Shown in pieces: positions 9,001 to 15,102 of a stretch of DNA of 15,102 bases. Positions within the stretch are counted from its first letter, which is position 1. Every line of letters starts with the position of its first letter. The stretch is from positions 1 through 15,102 of the forward strand of contig JANBQS010000583.1 of assembly GCA_027577415.1 (NCBI GenBank), given 5' to 3'. The position numbers and the translations under genes were made by a program. A model generated the notes under the pieces. It saw only the letters and a list, made by a program, of their open reading frames with translations, ran no database searches and was not told where the DNA came from. This DNA is from Coemansia sp. RSA 922 (lineage: Eukaryota; Kickxellomycota; Kickxellomycetes; Kickxellales; Kickxellaceae).

Positions 9001-9911
9001 CTCGGACAGACAACATTAGCTGTGTTACGCGGTTGCTGAAGGAGGGGCGATGCTCGATAGCTACGAGCTTTGGCTGCTTCAAGTACATGGCGCTGTACAG
9101 CATGATTCAGTTCACGACCTGTTGCCTGCTATACATCTACAACGTCAACCTGACCGACGGCGAATACCTCTACGTGGACCTCTTTACCATATTGCCTGTG
9201 GCCATCTGCATGGATCGCGCGAGGCCATTCAAGCGACTTGTGCCCAAGCGTCCATCTGCCAGTTTGACGAGCAAAAAAGTCTTGGCTTCGCTGCTGGGAA
9301 ACGTGGCTTTGGTTATTGGATTCCAGATCGCCGTGTACTTTATGACCGAGTCACAGCCGTGGTACCAGAAGCAGGTTCCAGCTGACCCCAATGACCCGGA
9401 CTCTACGCCAAAGGAGGGCGATTTAAACACGGCGATGTTTCTGTTCACGTCATTCCAGTACTTGTTTGCCGGAGCTATCTTCAACATTGGCCCACCGTAT
9501 CGCCAGCCAGCCTACCGCAACTATTCCTACGTTGCCGTCGTCGCAGTGATCCTGATCTTCGACCTGTGGGTTCTGTTGGCTCCTGTCGACGGCCTTTTGT
9601 CGCTATTTGGCCTAATGCACACCAAGGTTAGCTGGCGGTTCGCGATTTTAGGCATGGCTGCTGCCAACTTTGCCCTGTGCTATCTTGGCGAATGGCTCTT
9701 GTTTCCGCGCCTAGCGATTCCGCTTGCCAAAGTGTTTCGTCTGATCAAGCTCGTTTGTAGCGGCAAATTGTACAAAAGATACGAGCTGGCGGCTGGCGAG
9801 GTAGGACACATTGGGCATAGCGGACTGTGGGCTCGACTTGGCCAGCGGCAAAACAGGAAAGAGTACAAACTCCTCCTGAGCTGTATGGCTGGTGGGTCAT
9901 CTTGGTACTAA
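6090..9911 (+). CDS. YPK9: P5B-type transport ATPase (YPK9/ATP13A2 family), copy 2
   Basis: A 1273-residue protein if the ATG at 6090 is used, or 1318 residues with the upstream exon. It is a tandem paralogue of the preceding gene in the same orientation, alignable over most of its length. Motifs seen: TGES (7005-7016), PPALP (7461-7475), DKTGTLT with catalytic Asp (7590-7610), KGAP (8175-8186), CTGDN (8454-8468) and GDGAND (8907-8924). The polyamine-site acidic residues in LDLIT before PPALP and in YVDLF of M6 are kept, so an active pump is expected. An N-terminal hydrophobic segment (about 6204-6285) precedes QAPLSEAE, matching RAPLGEAD in copy 1. Differences: the N-terminus is much shorter and lacks the acidic tract, the equivalent of intron 2 is absent, and the loop between CTGDN and YCVAITG is 88 residues against 133. 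The C-terminus ends in SSWY. The substrate is inferred; vacuolar or endosomal membrane is the likely site. Confidence 0.93.
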   Translation: MLIVRARRPDYVQELGLAEEDMNITVRGCRRSAAGSVVYWILVVCTAGIIFIVDSWFHTFSTWLLLKQAPLSEAECVHVSSGGKFVSLEVVSAVQFDGTLEAAFNPQDSEKHIEQYGDGPGELRMFTFRHYRFAYLPASAQFVPISRWKDPEWTLGVATGLAGLSERIHRQRMSIFGQCIIDIREKTYLRLLWEEVLNPFYIFQLASIIIWSCEDYYYYACAIFVISAISIASTLISTKRTMRKIREMSAYTCDVLVLRAGHWSEVASSDLVPGDIFDLADAKFAALPCDAVLLEGDCVVNESMLTGESVPESKSPLEHTSRILQEIDMAAHTLKPSMSRHILFAGTHLVRVRKVNSVYGKQTASRTSTGQADTRQLRATAMVLRTGFCTTKGTLVRSILFPRPTKFRFYRDAFRFIGVLAGIAVIGFTVNSINLHRLGVSNGAIAKKALDLITVVVPPALPACMSIGMAFAARRLRKEGIFCISPSRINVASKVALMCFDKTGTLTETGLDLLGVRIASQSTRQFVDMHSTIEQVTGSVAIADSGELVDAAGIPCLTVANALATCHSLRLVNGAPVGDPLEVKMLEFTGWQIEENDMANMQKSSGNDSSGDDYSPSSSLATSMLQTVVRPPAASKLDLSANSDNESPDPNTVCGSGIGCLEEVGILRCFEFSSSLCRASVIARRLHGGYAEVYVKGAPEVVRTLCIPTSVPADYDQVLNKYTQHGYRVIALAGKTLQQSWRDASALDRASVECDLSFMGFLVFENRLKPATQGVLEELREAQIRSIMCTGDNPLTAVSVARECSLVAPGVQVFVSRLAGASDITVKDCEYNVHAPLAAVRWVHYAGLGVVLDPVSLVPRATDSNDVMAVELAAELAQSGRYCVAITGDMFGYLSRYAHSTDTWKHMLMRAAVYARMSPEQKAEMIEQMQELGYITGFCGDGANDCGALKSADVGISLSEAEASVAAPFTSRTDNISCVTRLLKEGRCSIATSFGCFKYMALYSMIQFTTCCLLYIYNVNLTDGEYLYVDLFTILPVAICMDRARPFKRLVPKRPSASLTSKKVLASLLGNVALVIGFQIAVYFMTESQPWYQKQVPADPNDPDSTPKEGDLNTAMFLFTSFQYLFAGAIFNIGPPYRQPAYRNYSYVAVVAVILIFDLWVLLAPVDGLLSLFGLMHTKVSWRFAILGMAAANFALCYLGEWLLFPRLAIPLAKVFRLIKLVCSGKLYKRYELAAGEVGHIGHSGLWARLGQRQNRKEYKLLLSCMAGGSSWY

Positions 9912-9953
9912 CGGACACAATTAGGGTAGAAAGCTGTGAATTATTACGTGTTC

Positions 9954-9959
9954 AATAAA
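9954..9959 (+). terminator. Polyadenylation signal AATAAA for P5B ATPase copy 2
   Basis: A canonical AATAAA lies 43 bp after the TAA stop and 41 bp before the end of the convergent calcineurin B reading frame. The reverse strand of the same gap carries AATAATAATA-type sequence that may serve the opposite gene, so the two 3' untranslated regions probably overlap. Confidence 0.7.
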
Positions 9960-9999
9960 AGTCTTATTATTATTACAAACAACAATTAAACGTCGGTGC

Positions 10000-10530
10000 T
10001 CATATCTTTTCTGTATCTATAGTCAGCTGGTTGGCAACATCTGTTCGCGCAACAAAGAGCTGGAACTCTTCAAAGTCAACTTTGCCGTCGCCGTTCCGGT
10101 CTGCCTCTCGAATAGTCTTGTCGACAATTTGCTGTAGCTGAGCAGGAGTCAGATTATTGCCCACCATCATCTTGAGCACCATGAACAGCTCGCCATTGGA
10201 GATATAGCCGTCGCGGTCAATATCGTAGATTTTAAAGGCAAAGCGCAGCTTCTCCTCCTTTGCCCCTTTGCTGCTAAATGTACTGAGTCCGGTGATAAAC
10301 TCTTTAAAGTCTACATCGCCGCCACCGTCGGTATCGAATATATCTATCAGTCGTGTCGAAAGTGGATTGTTTGCTAGCTGCGGAATAGACAGAAACTCGT
10401 CCTTGTCAATAGTGCCAGACTTGTCCTTATCTAGCTTTGAAAAGCGCTTGTAAAGTCGGTGTATCTCCTCGGCTGTGAAGTTTGTCGATTCTACTAGTTC
10501 TCCCAGGGCAATCGAATTGGCGTTTCCCAT
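10000..10530 (-). CDS. CNB1: Calcineurin regulatory subunit B (EF-hand protein)
   Basis: A 176-residue, apparently intronless protein. It is the regulatory subunit of the Ca2+/calmodulin-dependent phosphatase calcineurin, binding the catalytic A subunit and dephosphorylating targets such as Crz1 in fungi. Four EF-hand loops lie at residues 34-45 ([12 protein letters not shown]), 66-77 ([12 protein letters not shown]), 103-114 ([12 protein letters not shown]) and 144-155 ([12 protein letters not shown]). The stretches [12 protein letters not shown] and LKMMVGNNL are family hallmarks. The start at 10530 is chosen because it gives MGNANS, an N-myristoylation signal (Gly2, Ser6) matching the MGNE start of known family members, and because the length fits the usual 170-175 residues. 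The frame remains open for 62 further codons upstream (ATG at 10716), but those residues do not resemble the family. One oddity: loop position 5 of EF2 (residue 70) is Gly rather than the usual Asn/Asp. Confidence 0.96.
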   Translation of the reverse strand: MGNANSIALGELVESTNFTAEEIHRLYKRFSKLDKDKSGTIDKDEFLSIPQLANNPLSTRLIDIFDTDGGGDVDFKEFITGLSTFSSKGAKEEKLRFAFKIYDIDRDGYISNGELFMVLKMMVGNNLTPAQLQQIVDKTIREADRNGDGKVDFEEFQLFVARTDVANQLTIDTEKI

Positions 10531-10876
10531 TTTTGAAATTATAATAGCGTAAAAAATAATGCGCGTGTGCTCAAATAACAGAAAAAAGAAATTATCAACA
10601 CGTGAAGAAAATGTCACCACAAAGATGTGTCTCCGCAAGTGAGTCGCTTCCAGCCAGCTCAGCTCGCATTCATCAGAGCAATCGAGTCGCCAGTGATAAT
10701 CAGGCCATGTCATCACTTGTCACCTGAGGCCTAGGCTTGCCTTGCATTGTCTGTGCGTGGGTGTGCATCAAAGAAGGCATAAATACTCGCTCTCACTCGC
10801 GTTTTCAGTAGCACTATCAGCATCCCTCTCTTTGTCTTCTTTACTCACATATATCTTACATTTACTACATCGTGCC
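10531..10876. promoter_or_regulatory. Divergent promoter region between calcineurin B and L-lactate dehydrogenase
   Basis: A 346-bp gap between the two divergent starts, holding both promoters. The calcineurin side is A-rich on the plus strand (pyrimidine-rich on the transcribed sense) and contains a palindromic E-box CACGTG at 10599-10604, a site for bHLH factors of the Pho4/Cbf1 type. The LDH side contains a TATA-like element and a long pyrimidine-rich leader. No gene is seen here. Confidence 0.65.
10779..10798 (+). promoter_or_regulatory. TATA-like element and CTCTCACTC block of the LDH gene
   Basis: CATAAATA at 10779-10786 is followed by CTCTCACTC at 10790-10798, then about 80 bp of pyrimidine-rich leader before the ATG at 10877. 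The spacing fits a fungal TATA box with a start site in the pyrimidine-rich stretch. Confidence 0.45.
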
Positions 10877-11797
10877 ATGGCCTCAATACCCAAGCAGAAA
10901 GTCGCCGTTATCGGTGGCGGCGGAAACGTCGGCGCATCTACTGCGTTTGCCCTGATTGCCAAGGGCGTCCCTGCCGAAGTCCTGATCGTCGACCTATCCG
11001 ACAAGGCAGCACTCGGCCAAGCACTAGACATAAGCGACGCCTCGTTCACGATGCCCGGCACCTGTCGCCAGGCATCGTTCAAGGAAGCAGGACAAGCGGA
11101 CGTCATCATTATAACCGCTGGAGCACGCCAAAAGCCCGACGAGCCCCGCTCAAATCTCATCGACCGCAACTACACGATCATCAAGAGTATCATGGACAGC
11201 CTGCAGCCCATCAAGTCGACAGCCAAGATTCTGCTGGTATCCAACCCAGTAGACGTGCTCACGCACATTGCGCAGACAACATCAGGCCTACCCCGCGCAC
11301 AGGTCATTGGCTCTGGCACCTACCTGGACTCTGGCCGTCTACGCAACACCCTGTCCGATATCACTGGCGTGTCGCCCACGTCTATCCACGCCTACATGTT
11401 GGGCGAGCATGGCGATAACCAGTTCACTGGATGGTCGTCGGCACGTATTGGTGGCCTCCCGCTGCTGGATCACCCCAAGCTGCGGGGCTTGGACTTGGAC
11501 TCTATCAACCAGAAGATCGCGCGCAAGGCTTACGAGATCATCGAGGCTAAGGGCTCGACCTACTATGGCATTGGAATGTGTGCTGCTATCATCGCCGAGG
11601 CCCTGCTCAACAACACTAGCCAGGTGTTTCCTCTAACCCACTATGTCGAGGGCCTTGGCTGCTACATGTCCTGGCCAGCCGCTATTGGAAGCGGTGGCGT
11701 GGGGCAGTCCTTTGACGTCAAGTTGGACTCTGCAGAGACTACAAAGCTCGATATCGCTGTCAATGCCATCAAGGAAGCCTGTGCCAAATACACCTAA
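10877..11797 (+). CDS. LDH: L-lactate dehydrogenase, NAD-dependent (fungal type)
   Basis: A 306-residue, intronless cytosolic enzyme interconverting pyruvate and L-lactate with NADH/NAD. The Rossmann motif GGGGNVG is at residues 13-19, and Asp39 at the end of the second strand favours NAD over NADP. The active-site loop GARQKPDEPR has Gln85 at the position (102 in LDH numbering) that distinguishes LDH from malate dehydrogenase (Arg). Catalytic residues seen: Arg91, Asp151 and Arg154 in LDSGR, and His178 in GEHGD; the Asp-to-His spacing of 27 matches the family. VIGSGTYLDSGRLR and GSTYYGIG resemble the Rhizopus LDH type from memory. The start at 10877 is the first ATG in the frame, has the context GCCATGG, and gives the normal N-terminus KVAVIG. 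The gene is divergent from calcineurin B and ends 44 bp from the convergent leucyl-tRNA synthetase. Malate or hydroxyisocaproate dehydrogenase are less likely alternatives because of Gln85. Confidence 0.9.
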   Translation: MASIPKQKVAVIGGGGNVGASTAFALIAKGVPAEVLIVDLSDKAALGQALDISDASFTMPGTCRQASFKEAGQADVIIITAGARQKPDEPRSNLIDRNYTIIKSIMDSLQPIKSTAKILLVSNPVDVLTHIAQTTSGLPRAQVIGSGTYLDSGRLRNTLSDITGVSPTSIHAYMLGEHGDNQFTGWSSARIGGLPLLDHPKLRGLDLDSINQKIARKAYEIIEAKGSTYYGIGMCAAIIAEALLNNTSQVFPLTHYVEGLGCYMSWPAAIGSGGVGQSFDVKLDSAETTKLDIAVNAIKEACAKYT

Positions 11798-11828
11798 GCG
11801 AGCTATCAGAGGAAATTTTTTTAGTATA

Positions 11829-11847
11829 GTATAGCAATAATCTATAC
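11829..11847. terminator. Hairpin at the convergent LDH / leucyl-tRNA synthetase 3' ends
   Basis: GTATAG (11829-11834), a 7-nt AT-rich loop, then CTATAC (11842-11847): a perfect 6-bp inverted repeat that includes the TAG stop of the synthetase on the minus strand. It lies in the 44-bp gap after the LDH stop, just after a T7 run. Because it is symmetric it could mark the 3' ends on both strands, but eukaryotic 3' ends do not need hairpins, so its role is uncertain. Confidence 0.35.
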
Positions 11848-14793
11848 GATTATATTCAATATCTTGTTGGGAACGTGGATGACCTTTCGAATAGCCATTT
11901 GCTTGCCGCTGTTACTGTCAAACAGCCACTTTTTGGCCTGCGCATGTTCGCTGGCAGCTTGAATCAGGTCCTTTTGACTCTGGTCGGCTTCTACATCTTC
12001 CAACCGGAAGCGGACCTTTCCATTGACTTGAACAACGATCGTGACGCTCTGCTGCTTCAGCGCCGTCTCGTCGACTTTGGGCCAGCGCTCTGCAAACACG
12101 CTGGCAATATTTGCGGCATTCTGAGCGACAGCATTGCCTGCGGTCGCCTGCAGATATCCGCTCTCACGGACAATTTCCCACAGCTCCTCGCCGACACTCG
12201 GTGCCATAGGACTGAGCATCTTGATTAAGCAGGTCAGGCCATACGCGAAAGTGGGGTGCTTGCGGTCGCTCACAGAGCCCAAGTAATTGGATAGCTCAAT
12301 AAGCGCTGCGATAGCAGTATTGAACGCAAATGAGCCCACGAGTGACTCTGTGGCACGCTGTATAGCGACATTAGTCTGACGAAACGTTTCTCTGGCCTCC
12401 TTACTCCACTGCAAGCGACTGTCAAGCGCATGCTCAAAGCTCTGCGTTGGCATGGTTTCGCAAGCGCTGTCGACTAGGCGGCCGACGCGGTTGATCCAGC
12501 GCTGCATACCAACAATGCTCTGCGTGTCCCACTCGAGTGTGTCCTGAGGCGGCGCCAAATAGAGCATGTGTAGTCGAGTAGCATCGGCGCCGAACATGTC
12601 TACGGTTTCGTTTGGATCAACGCCGTTATACTTCGATTTAGACATTTTCTCATACGACTTGGCCGGCATTTCGTTGGTCAGCTTGATTCGCAACTCTCCG
12701 CTATTCTTATCCATTGCAACTTCATCCGGCTTGAGGAAGCGACCAGTGCTTGGATCCTTGTACGTCAGCCCATGTACCATTCCTTGGGTAAGCAGCCGCT
12801 TGAACGGCTCGCCATTCGATGCACCGCTGCTCTCTCTTTTCTTAATAGCGTCCTTGACAGCCTCGCTGACCGCGCCAAGCGATTCGACTGCCTGGCTGCC
12901 AAACGACTTTGTCCGCCACAGGAACTTGCTGATAAACCGCGAGTACAAGAGGTGTAAAATCGCGTGCTCAACGCCTCCGATATAAATATCCACAGGCATA
13001 GCAGCCGAGGCGCGGAGAGCGTCAAACGGCTGACTAGTGTTGTGTGGATCGGTGTACCGCAAAAAATACCAAGAAGAGTCGACAAACGTATCCAGCGTAT
13101 CTGTGTCGCGTTTGGCCGCGCCACTGCACTTTGGGCACTTGCAGTTGACCCACTCGGTGGCCCTTGCCAACGGACTCCCGCCTCGGCCTGAAAGCTCGAT
13201 CCCTGAAGGCAGCTCGACCGGCAGATCGCTTTCGGGTACGGGAACGGCGCCACATGACGGGCAGTGGATGATGGGTACGGGTGCACCCCAGTACCGCTGG
13301 CGCGATAGCAGCCAGTCGCGCAATCGATAGTTAACCGCGTGCTTGCCTACACCGCGCTCAGCAGCGGCCTTGATAATCTCCTTGGCAGCCAGTGCGCTAG
13401 ACATGCCTCCAAACTGACCGTTTTCGGGTATGCGGCGCAACACCCCTTCCCCTGTAAACACGGGCACATCGAGAGACTGGGCATCAGAAGGTGACTGTGG
13501 CTCAACTACCGGCGGAAGGATTGAGAGCCCGTTTGCTTGGCTAAACTCGTAGTCACGCACGTCGTGAGCCGGTACGCCCATGACAGCACCCGTCCCGTAG
13601 CCAGGTAAAACATAGCCAGCGACGTACACTGGAACCAAGCGGTTTGGATCTAGAGGATGCTTGGCGTAAAGGCCAGTGAATACGCCCGTCCTTGCGCTGT
13701 CCGTGCGATCGCCGCTAGCAGCCTGAGTGGCTGACACTTGCTGGGCATAGAGTAGCACTTCCTCGGCACGGTCCTTTGGCAGGTGTGCACTGGACACTAG
13801 TGGATGGTCTGCAGCGATGGCCAAGTACGATACGCCAAACAGCGTATCCGGGCGGCTAGTGAAAACTGAGATCGACTGAGTATCAGAGCATTGGGCAGGT
13901 GGGTCCAGCGCAAAGGCAAACTCGGCTCCTTCCGATCGACCAATCCAGCTCGCCTGCATGCTTTTGACATGCTCGGGCCAGTCCAAAGACTCAAGATCGC
14001 GCAACAAGTCGTCCGCATAGTCTGTGATTTTAGCAAACCACTGTTTGAGTTTACGCTGCTCAACAACGGCGCCAGACCGCCAAGAACGGCCATTTTTGTC
14101 CACTTGCTCATTAGCCAGTACCGTCATATCCACTGGGTCCCAATTTACCACGGCCTCTTTGCGATAGACCATTCCGTGGTCAAACAGCCGAGTGAATATA
14201 TACTGCGTCCACTTGTAGTACGACGGGTCGCAGGTAGCCAGCTCTCGATCCCAGCCAAAGTCGGCGAGGATACGGGCCAACTGTCCCTTCATAACGCCAA
14301 TGTTGCTGGCAGTCCATGCATCGGGGGCAATGCCACGCTCGATAGCAGCGTTTTCAGCAGGCAAGCCAAAGGCGTCCCAGCCCATGGGATGGACAACGTG
14401 CTTGCCGCTCATCCTGTAGAACCGCGAGATCGTGTCGCTGATAGTGTATACGCGTACATGGCCCATATGGAGCACACCAGACGGGTAGGGAAACATTACA
14501 AGCACGTAGAACAGTTGCTCAATGTCTTTGGCGGACAGCTCAGTGCTGGCCCGCTGTTGCTGCTTCTCCAGCGCTTTGATCTCCGCCCACCGTGCCTTCC
14601 ACTTGGTCTCAAGAGCGTTGGTGTCAAGCTTGCCCGTGGAGGCATCGATCCACTGCGCAAACCTGGTCTGTGTAGATACGGTCTGACAAGTAGAAAACTG
14701 GTGCACTATCGTCCTATAAACTGACGTCGCCGCTGCATTAGCCAGCGGCGTTTTGCGGCCCACTGGGCGGACACGACAATACGCTCGTAGCAT
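11842..14793 (-). CDS. NAM2: Leucyl-tRNA synthetase, mitochondrial
   Basis: A 983-residue class I synthetase that charges mitochondrial tRNA-Leu with leucine; it is of the bacterial LeuRS type, as expected for the mitochondrial enzyme. The N-terminal 45 residues are Arg-, Ser-, Thr- and Ala-rich with almost no acidic residues, consistent with a mitochondrial presequence. Features in order: HMGH (HIGH motif) at 109-112 after FPYPSG; the inserted editing domain with TSRPDTLFG and GVPAHDVRD (Asp411, Asp414; the latter corresponds to the editing Asp345 of E. coli, from memory); a zinc-type module with Cys511/Cys514 and Cys551, 553, 556; FVDSSWYF at 570-577; KMSKS at 716-720; the anticodon-binding helical domain; and a C-terminal domain with VNGKVR and [10 protein letters not shown], as in bacterial LeuRS. 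It is longer than yeast NAM2 (about 890), mainly from the presequence and a linker near residues 655-670 ([12 protein letters not shown]). The start at 14793 is an ATG that gives the presequence. No introns are needed. Confidence 0.96.
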   Translation of the reverse strand: MLRAYCRVRPVGRKTPLANAAATSVYRTIVHQFSTCQTVSTQTRFAQWIDASTGKLDTNALETKWKARWAEIKALEKQQQRASTELSAKDIEQLFYVLVMFPYPSGVLHMGHVRVYTISDTISRFYRMSGKHVVHPMGWDAFGLPAENAAIERGIAPDAWTASNIGVMKGQLARILADFGWDRELATCDPSYYKWTQYIFTRLFDHGMVYRKEAVVNWDPVDMTVLANEQVDKNGRSWRSGAVVEQRKLKQWFAKITDYADDLLRDLESLDWPEHVKSMQASWIGRSEGAEFAFALDPPAQCSDTQSISVFTSRPDTLFGVSYLAIAADHPLVSSAHLPKDRAEEVLLYAQQVSATQAASGDRTDSARTGVFTGLYAKHPLDPNRLVPVYVAGYVLPGYGTGAVMGVPAHDVRDYEFSQANGLSILPPVVEPQSPSDAQSLDVPVFTGEGVLRRIPENGQFGGMSSALAAKEIIKAAAERGVGKHAVNYRLRDWLLSRQRYWGAPVPIIHCPSCGAVPVPESDLPVELPSGIELSGRGGSPLARATEWVNCKCPKCSGAAKRDTDTLDTFVDSSWYFLRYTDPHNTSQPFDALRASAAMPVDIYIGGVEHAILHLLYSRFISKFLWRTKSFGSQAVESLGAVSEAVKDAIKKRESSGASNGEPFKRLLTQGMVHGLTYKDPSTGRFLKPDEVAMDKNSGELRIKLTNEMPAKSYEKMSKSKYNGVDPNETVDMFGADATRLHMLYLAPPQDTLEWDTQSIVGMQRWINRVGRLVDSACETMPTQSFEHALDSRLQWSKEARETFRQTNVAIQRATESLVGSFAFNTAIAALIELSNYLGSVSDRKHPTFAYGLTCLIKMLSPMAPSVGEELWEIVRESGYLQATAGNAVAQNAANIASVFAERWPKVDETALKQQSVTIVVQVNGKVRFRLEDVEADQSQKDLIQAASEHAQAKKWLFDSNSGKQMAIRKVIHVPNKILNIIV

Positions 14794-14878
14794 TCAGCCA
14801 GAAAAATGTAGTTAATAAAGATAAATGCGAACACTGGCGTGATACTGTTTGGCTCTCTTTCGGGCGGGCTATCTCTTC

Positions 14879-14883
14879 ATTGG
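14879..14883 (-). promoter_or_regulatory. CCAAT box upstream of mitochondrial leucyl-tRNA synthetase
   Basis: ATTGG on the plus strand reads CCAAT on the synthetase strand, 86 bp before its ATG. CCAAT boxes bind the HAP/NF-Y complex, which in fungi drives many mitochondrial and respiratory genes, so the placement is fitting. A five-base match can occur by chance. Confidence 0.35.
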
Positions 14884-15012
14884 GTCTCTCCCCCAGACCG
14901 AACATGTGATATGGGAAGCAGATCATTAACGAACGTGAAAATATAATTCTAAGAAAATATAATCTACATCCCCTCCGACTCCCAGTGGGCCAAGCGTTTC
15001 GGGCAGGAGTAT

Positions 15013-15041
15013 ACCTGATTAAAGCATACACCTGGTTAAAG
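15013..15041 (+). repeat. Short direct repeat ACCTG(A/G)TTAAAG, two copies
   Basis: Copies at 15013-15024 and 15030-15041 differ at one of 12 bases and are 17 bp apart centre to centre. They lie about 220-250 bp upstream of the synthetase start. They could be paired protein-binding sites or part of an adjacent feature beyond the edge. Confidence 0.6.
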
Positions 15042-15102
15042 TAAGCTTTCATGGGCAAAGCTGTGTGTTAGAGATCTGATATCCGGCGGCATACACAAAC
15101 GA

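Larger units (their letters stand above)
14794..15102. other. Upstream region of the leucyl-tRNA synthetase gene
   Basis: About 310 bp to the right edge with no supported gene on either strand. It should contain the 5' leader and promoter of the minus-strand synthetase gene. Visible items are a CCAAT box on the minus strand, a short GGTCT...AGACC inverted repeat (about 14882-14899) and a 12-nt direct repeat. Confidence 0.6.

Noticed and set aside
10742..10876. N-terminal extension of the LDH gene from a TTG at 10742
   Set aside because: There is no ATG in this stretch, it contains the TATA-like element and pyrimidine-rich leader, and the ATG at 10877 gives the normal LDH N-terminus.
13891..14724. 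Long plus-strand open frame (277 codons) opposite the leucyl-tRNA synthetase
   Set aside because: It lies wholly antisense to a strongly conserved coding region, and its translation shows no recognisable domain; it is a by-product of the synthetase codon use.
14738..15058. Minus-strand open frame upstream of and overlapping the synthetase start
   Set aside because: It is in a different frame from the synthetase, has no recognisable features, and covers the expected promoter.
1..15102. Mobile elements, CRISPR arrays, phage or defence genes
   Set aside because: No transposase, integrase, terminal inverted repeats, long direct repeats or regularly spaced repeats were seen on either strand.

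Overview
The window looks like a gene-dense piece of a fungal nuclear genome. Short GT-AG introns interrupt one gene, intergenic gaps are small, and the gene set is eukaryotic: P5B ATPases, calcineurin B and a mitochondrial leucyl-tRNA synthetase. The lactate dehydrogenase is of the Rhizopus-like fungal type. Together these suggest an early-diverging filamentous fungus; a Zoopagomycota/Kickxellomycotina-like source is my guess and cannot be proven from the sequence.

Layout, left to right. (1) Positions 2-5324 (+): a P5B-type transport ATPase of the YPK9/ATP13A2 family, open at the left edge, with two small introns and a 56-nt middle exon. (2) Positions 5325-6089: an intergenic or leader region with poly-T tracts, a candidate 5' exon and a strong G-quadruplex-type GGGA repeat. 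(3) Positions 6090-9911 (+): a second P5B ATPase, a diverged tandem paralogue of the first. (4) Positions 10000-10530 (-): the calcineurin regulatory subunit B, convergent with the second ATPase. (5) Positions 10877-11797 (+): an NAD-dependent L-lactate dehydrogenase, divergent from calcineurin B across a 346-bp shared promoter region. (6) Positions 11842-14793 (-): mitochondrial leucyl-tRNA synthetase, convergent with the LDH gene across only 44 bp. (7) Positions 14794-15102: the upstream region of the synthetase gene, with no gene seen.

The genes do not form an operon or an evident pathway. The biologically interesting unit is the tandem P5B pair. Both copies keep every catalytic P-type motif and the PPALP signature in M4. 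They differ in the cytosolic N-terminus, in intron content and in the length of the cytosolic loop, while sharing a short C-terminal motif ending in Trp-Tyr. P5B pumps export polyamines or cations from vacuole or lysosome to cytosol, so the pair may reflect functional splitting. Calcineurin B, a calcium-signalling component, is next door, but I see no direct evidence of a functional link. I did not find a mobile element, CRISPR array, RNA gene or clearly novel system; the notable points concern gene structure, paralogue divergence and promoter layout.
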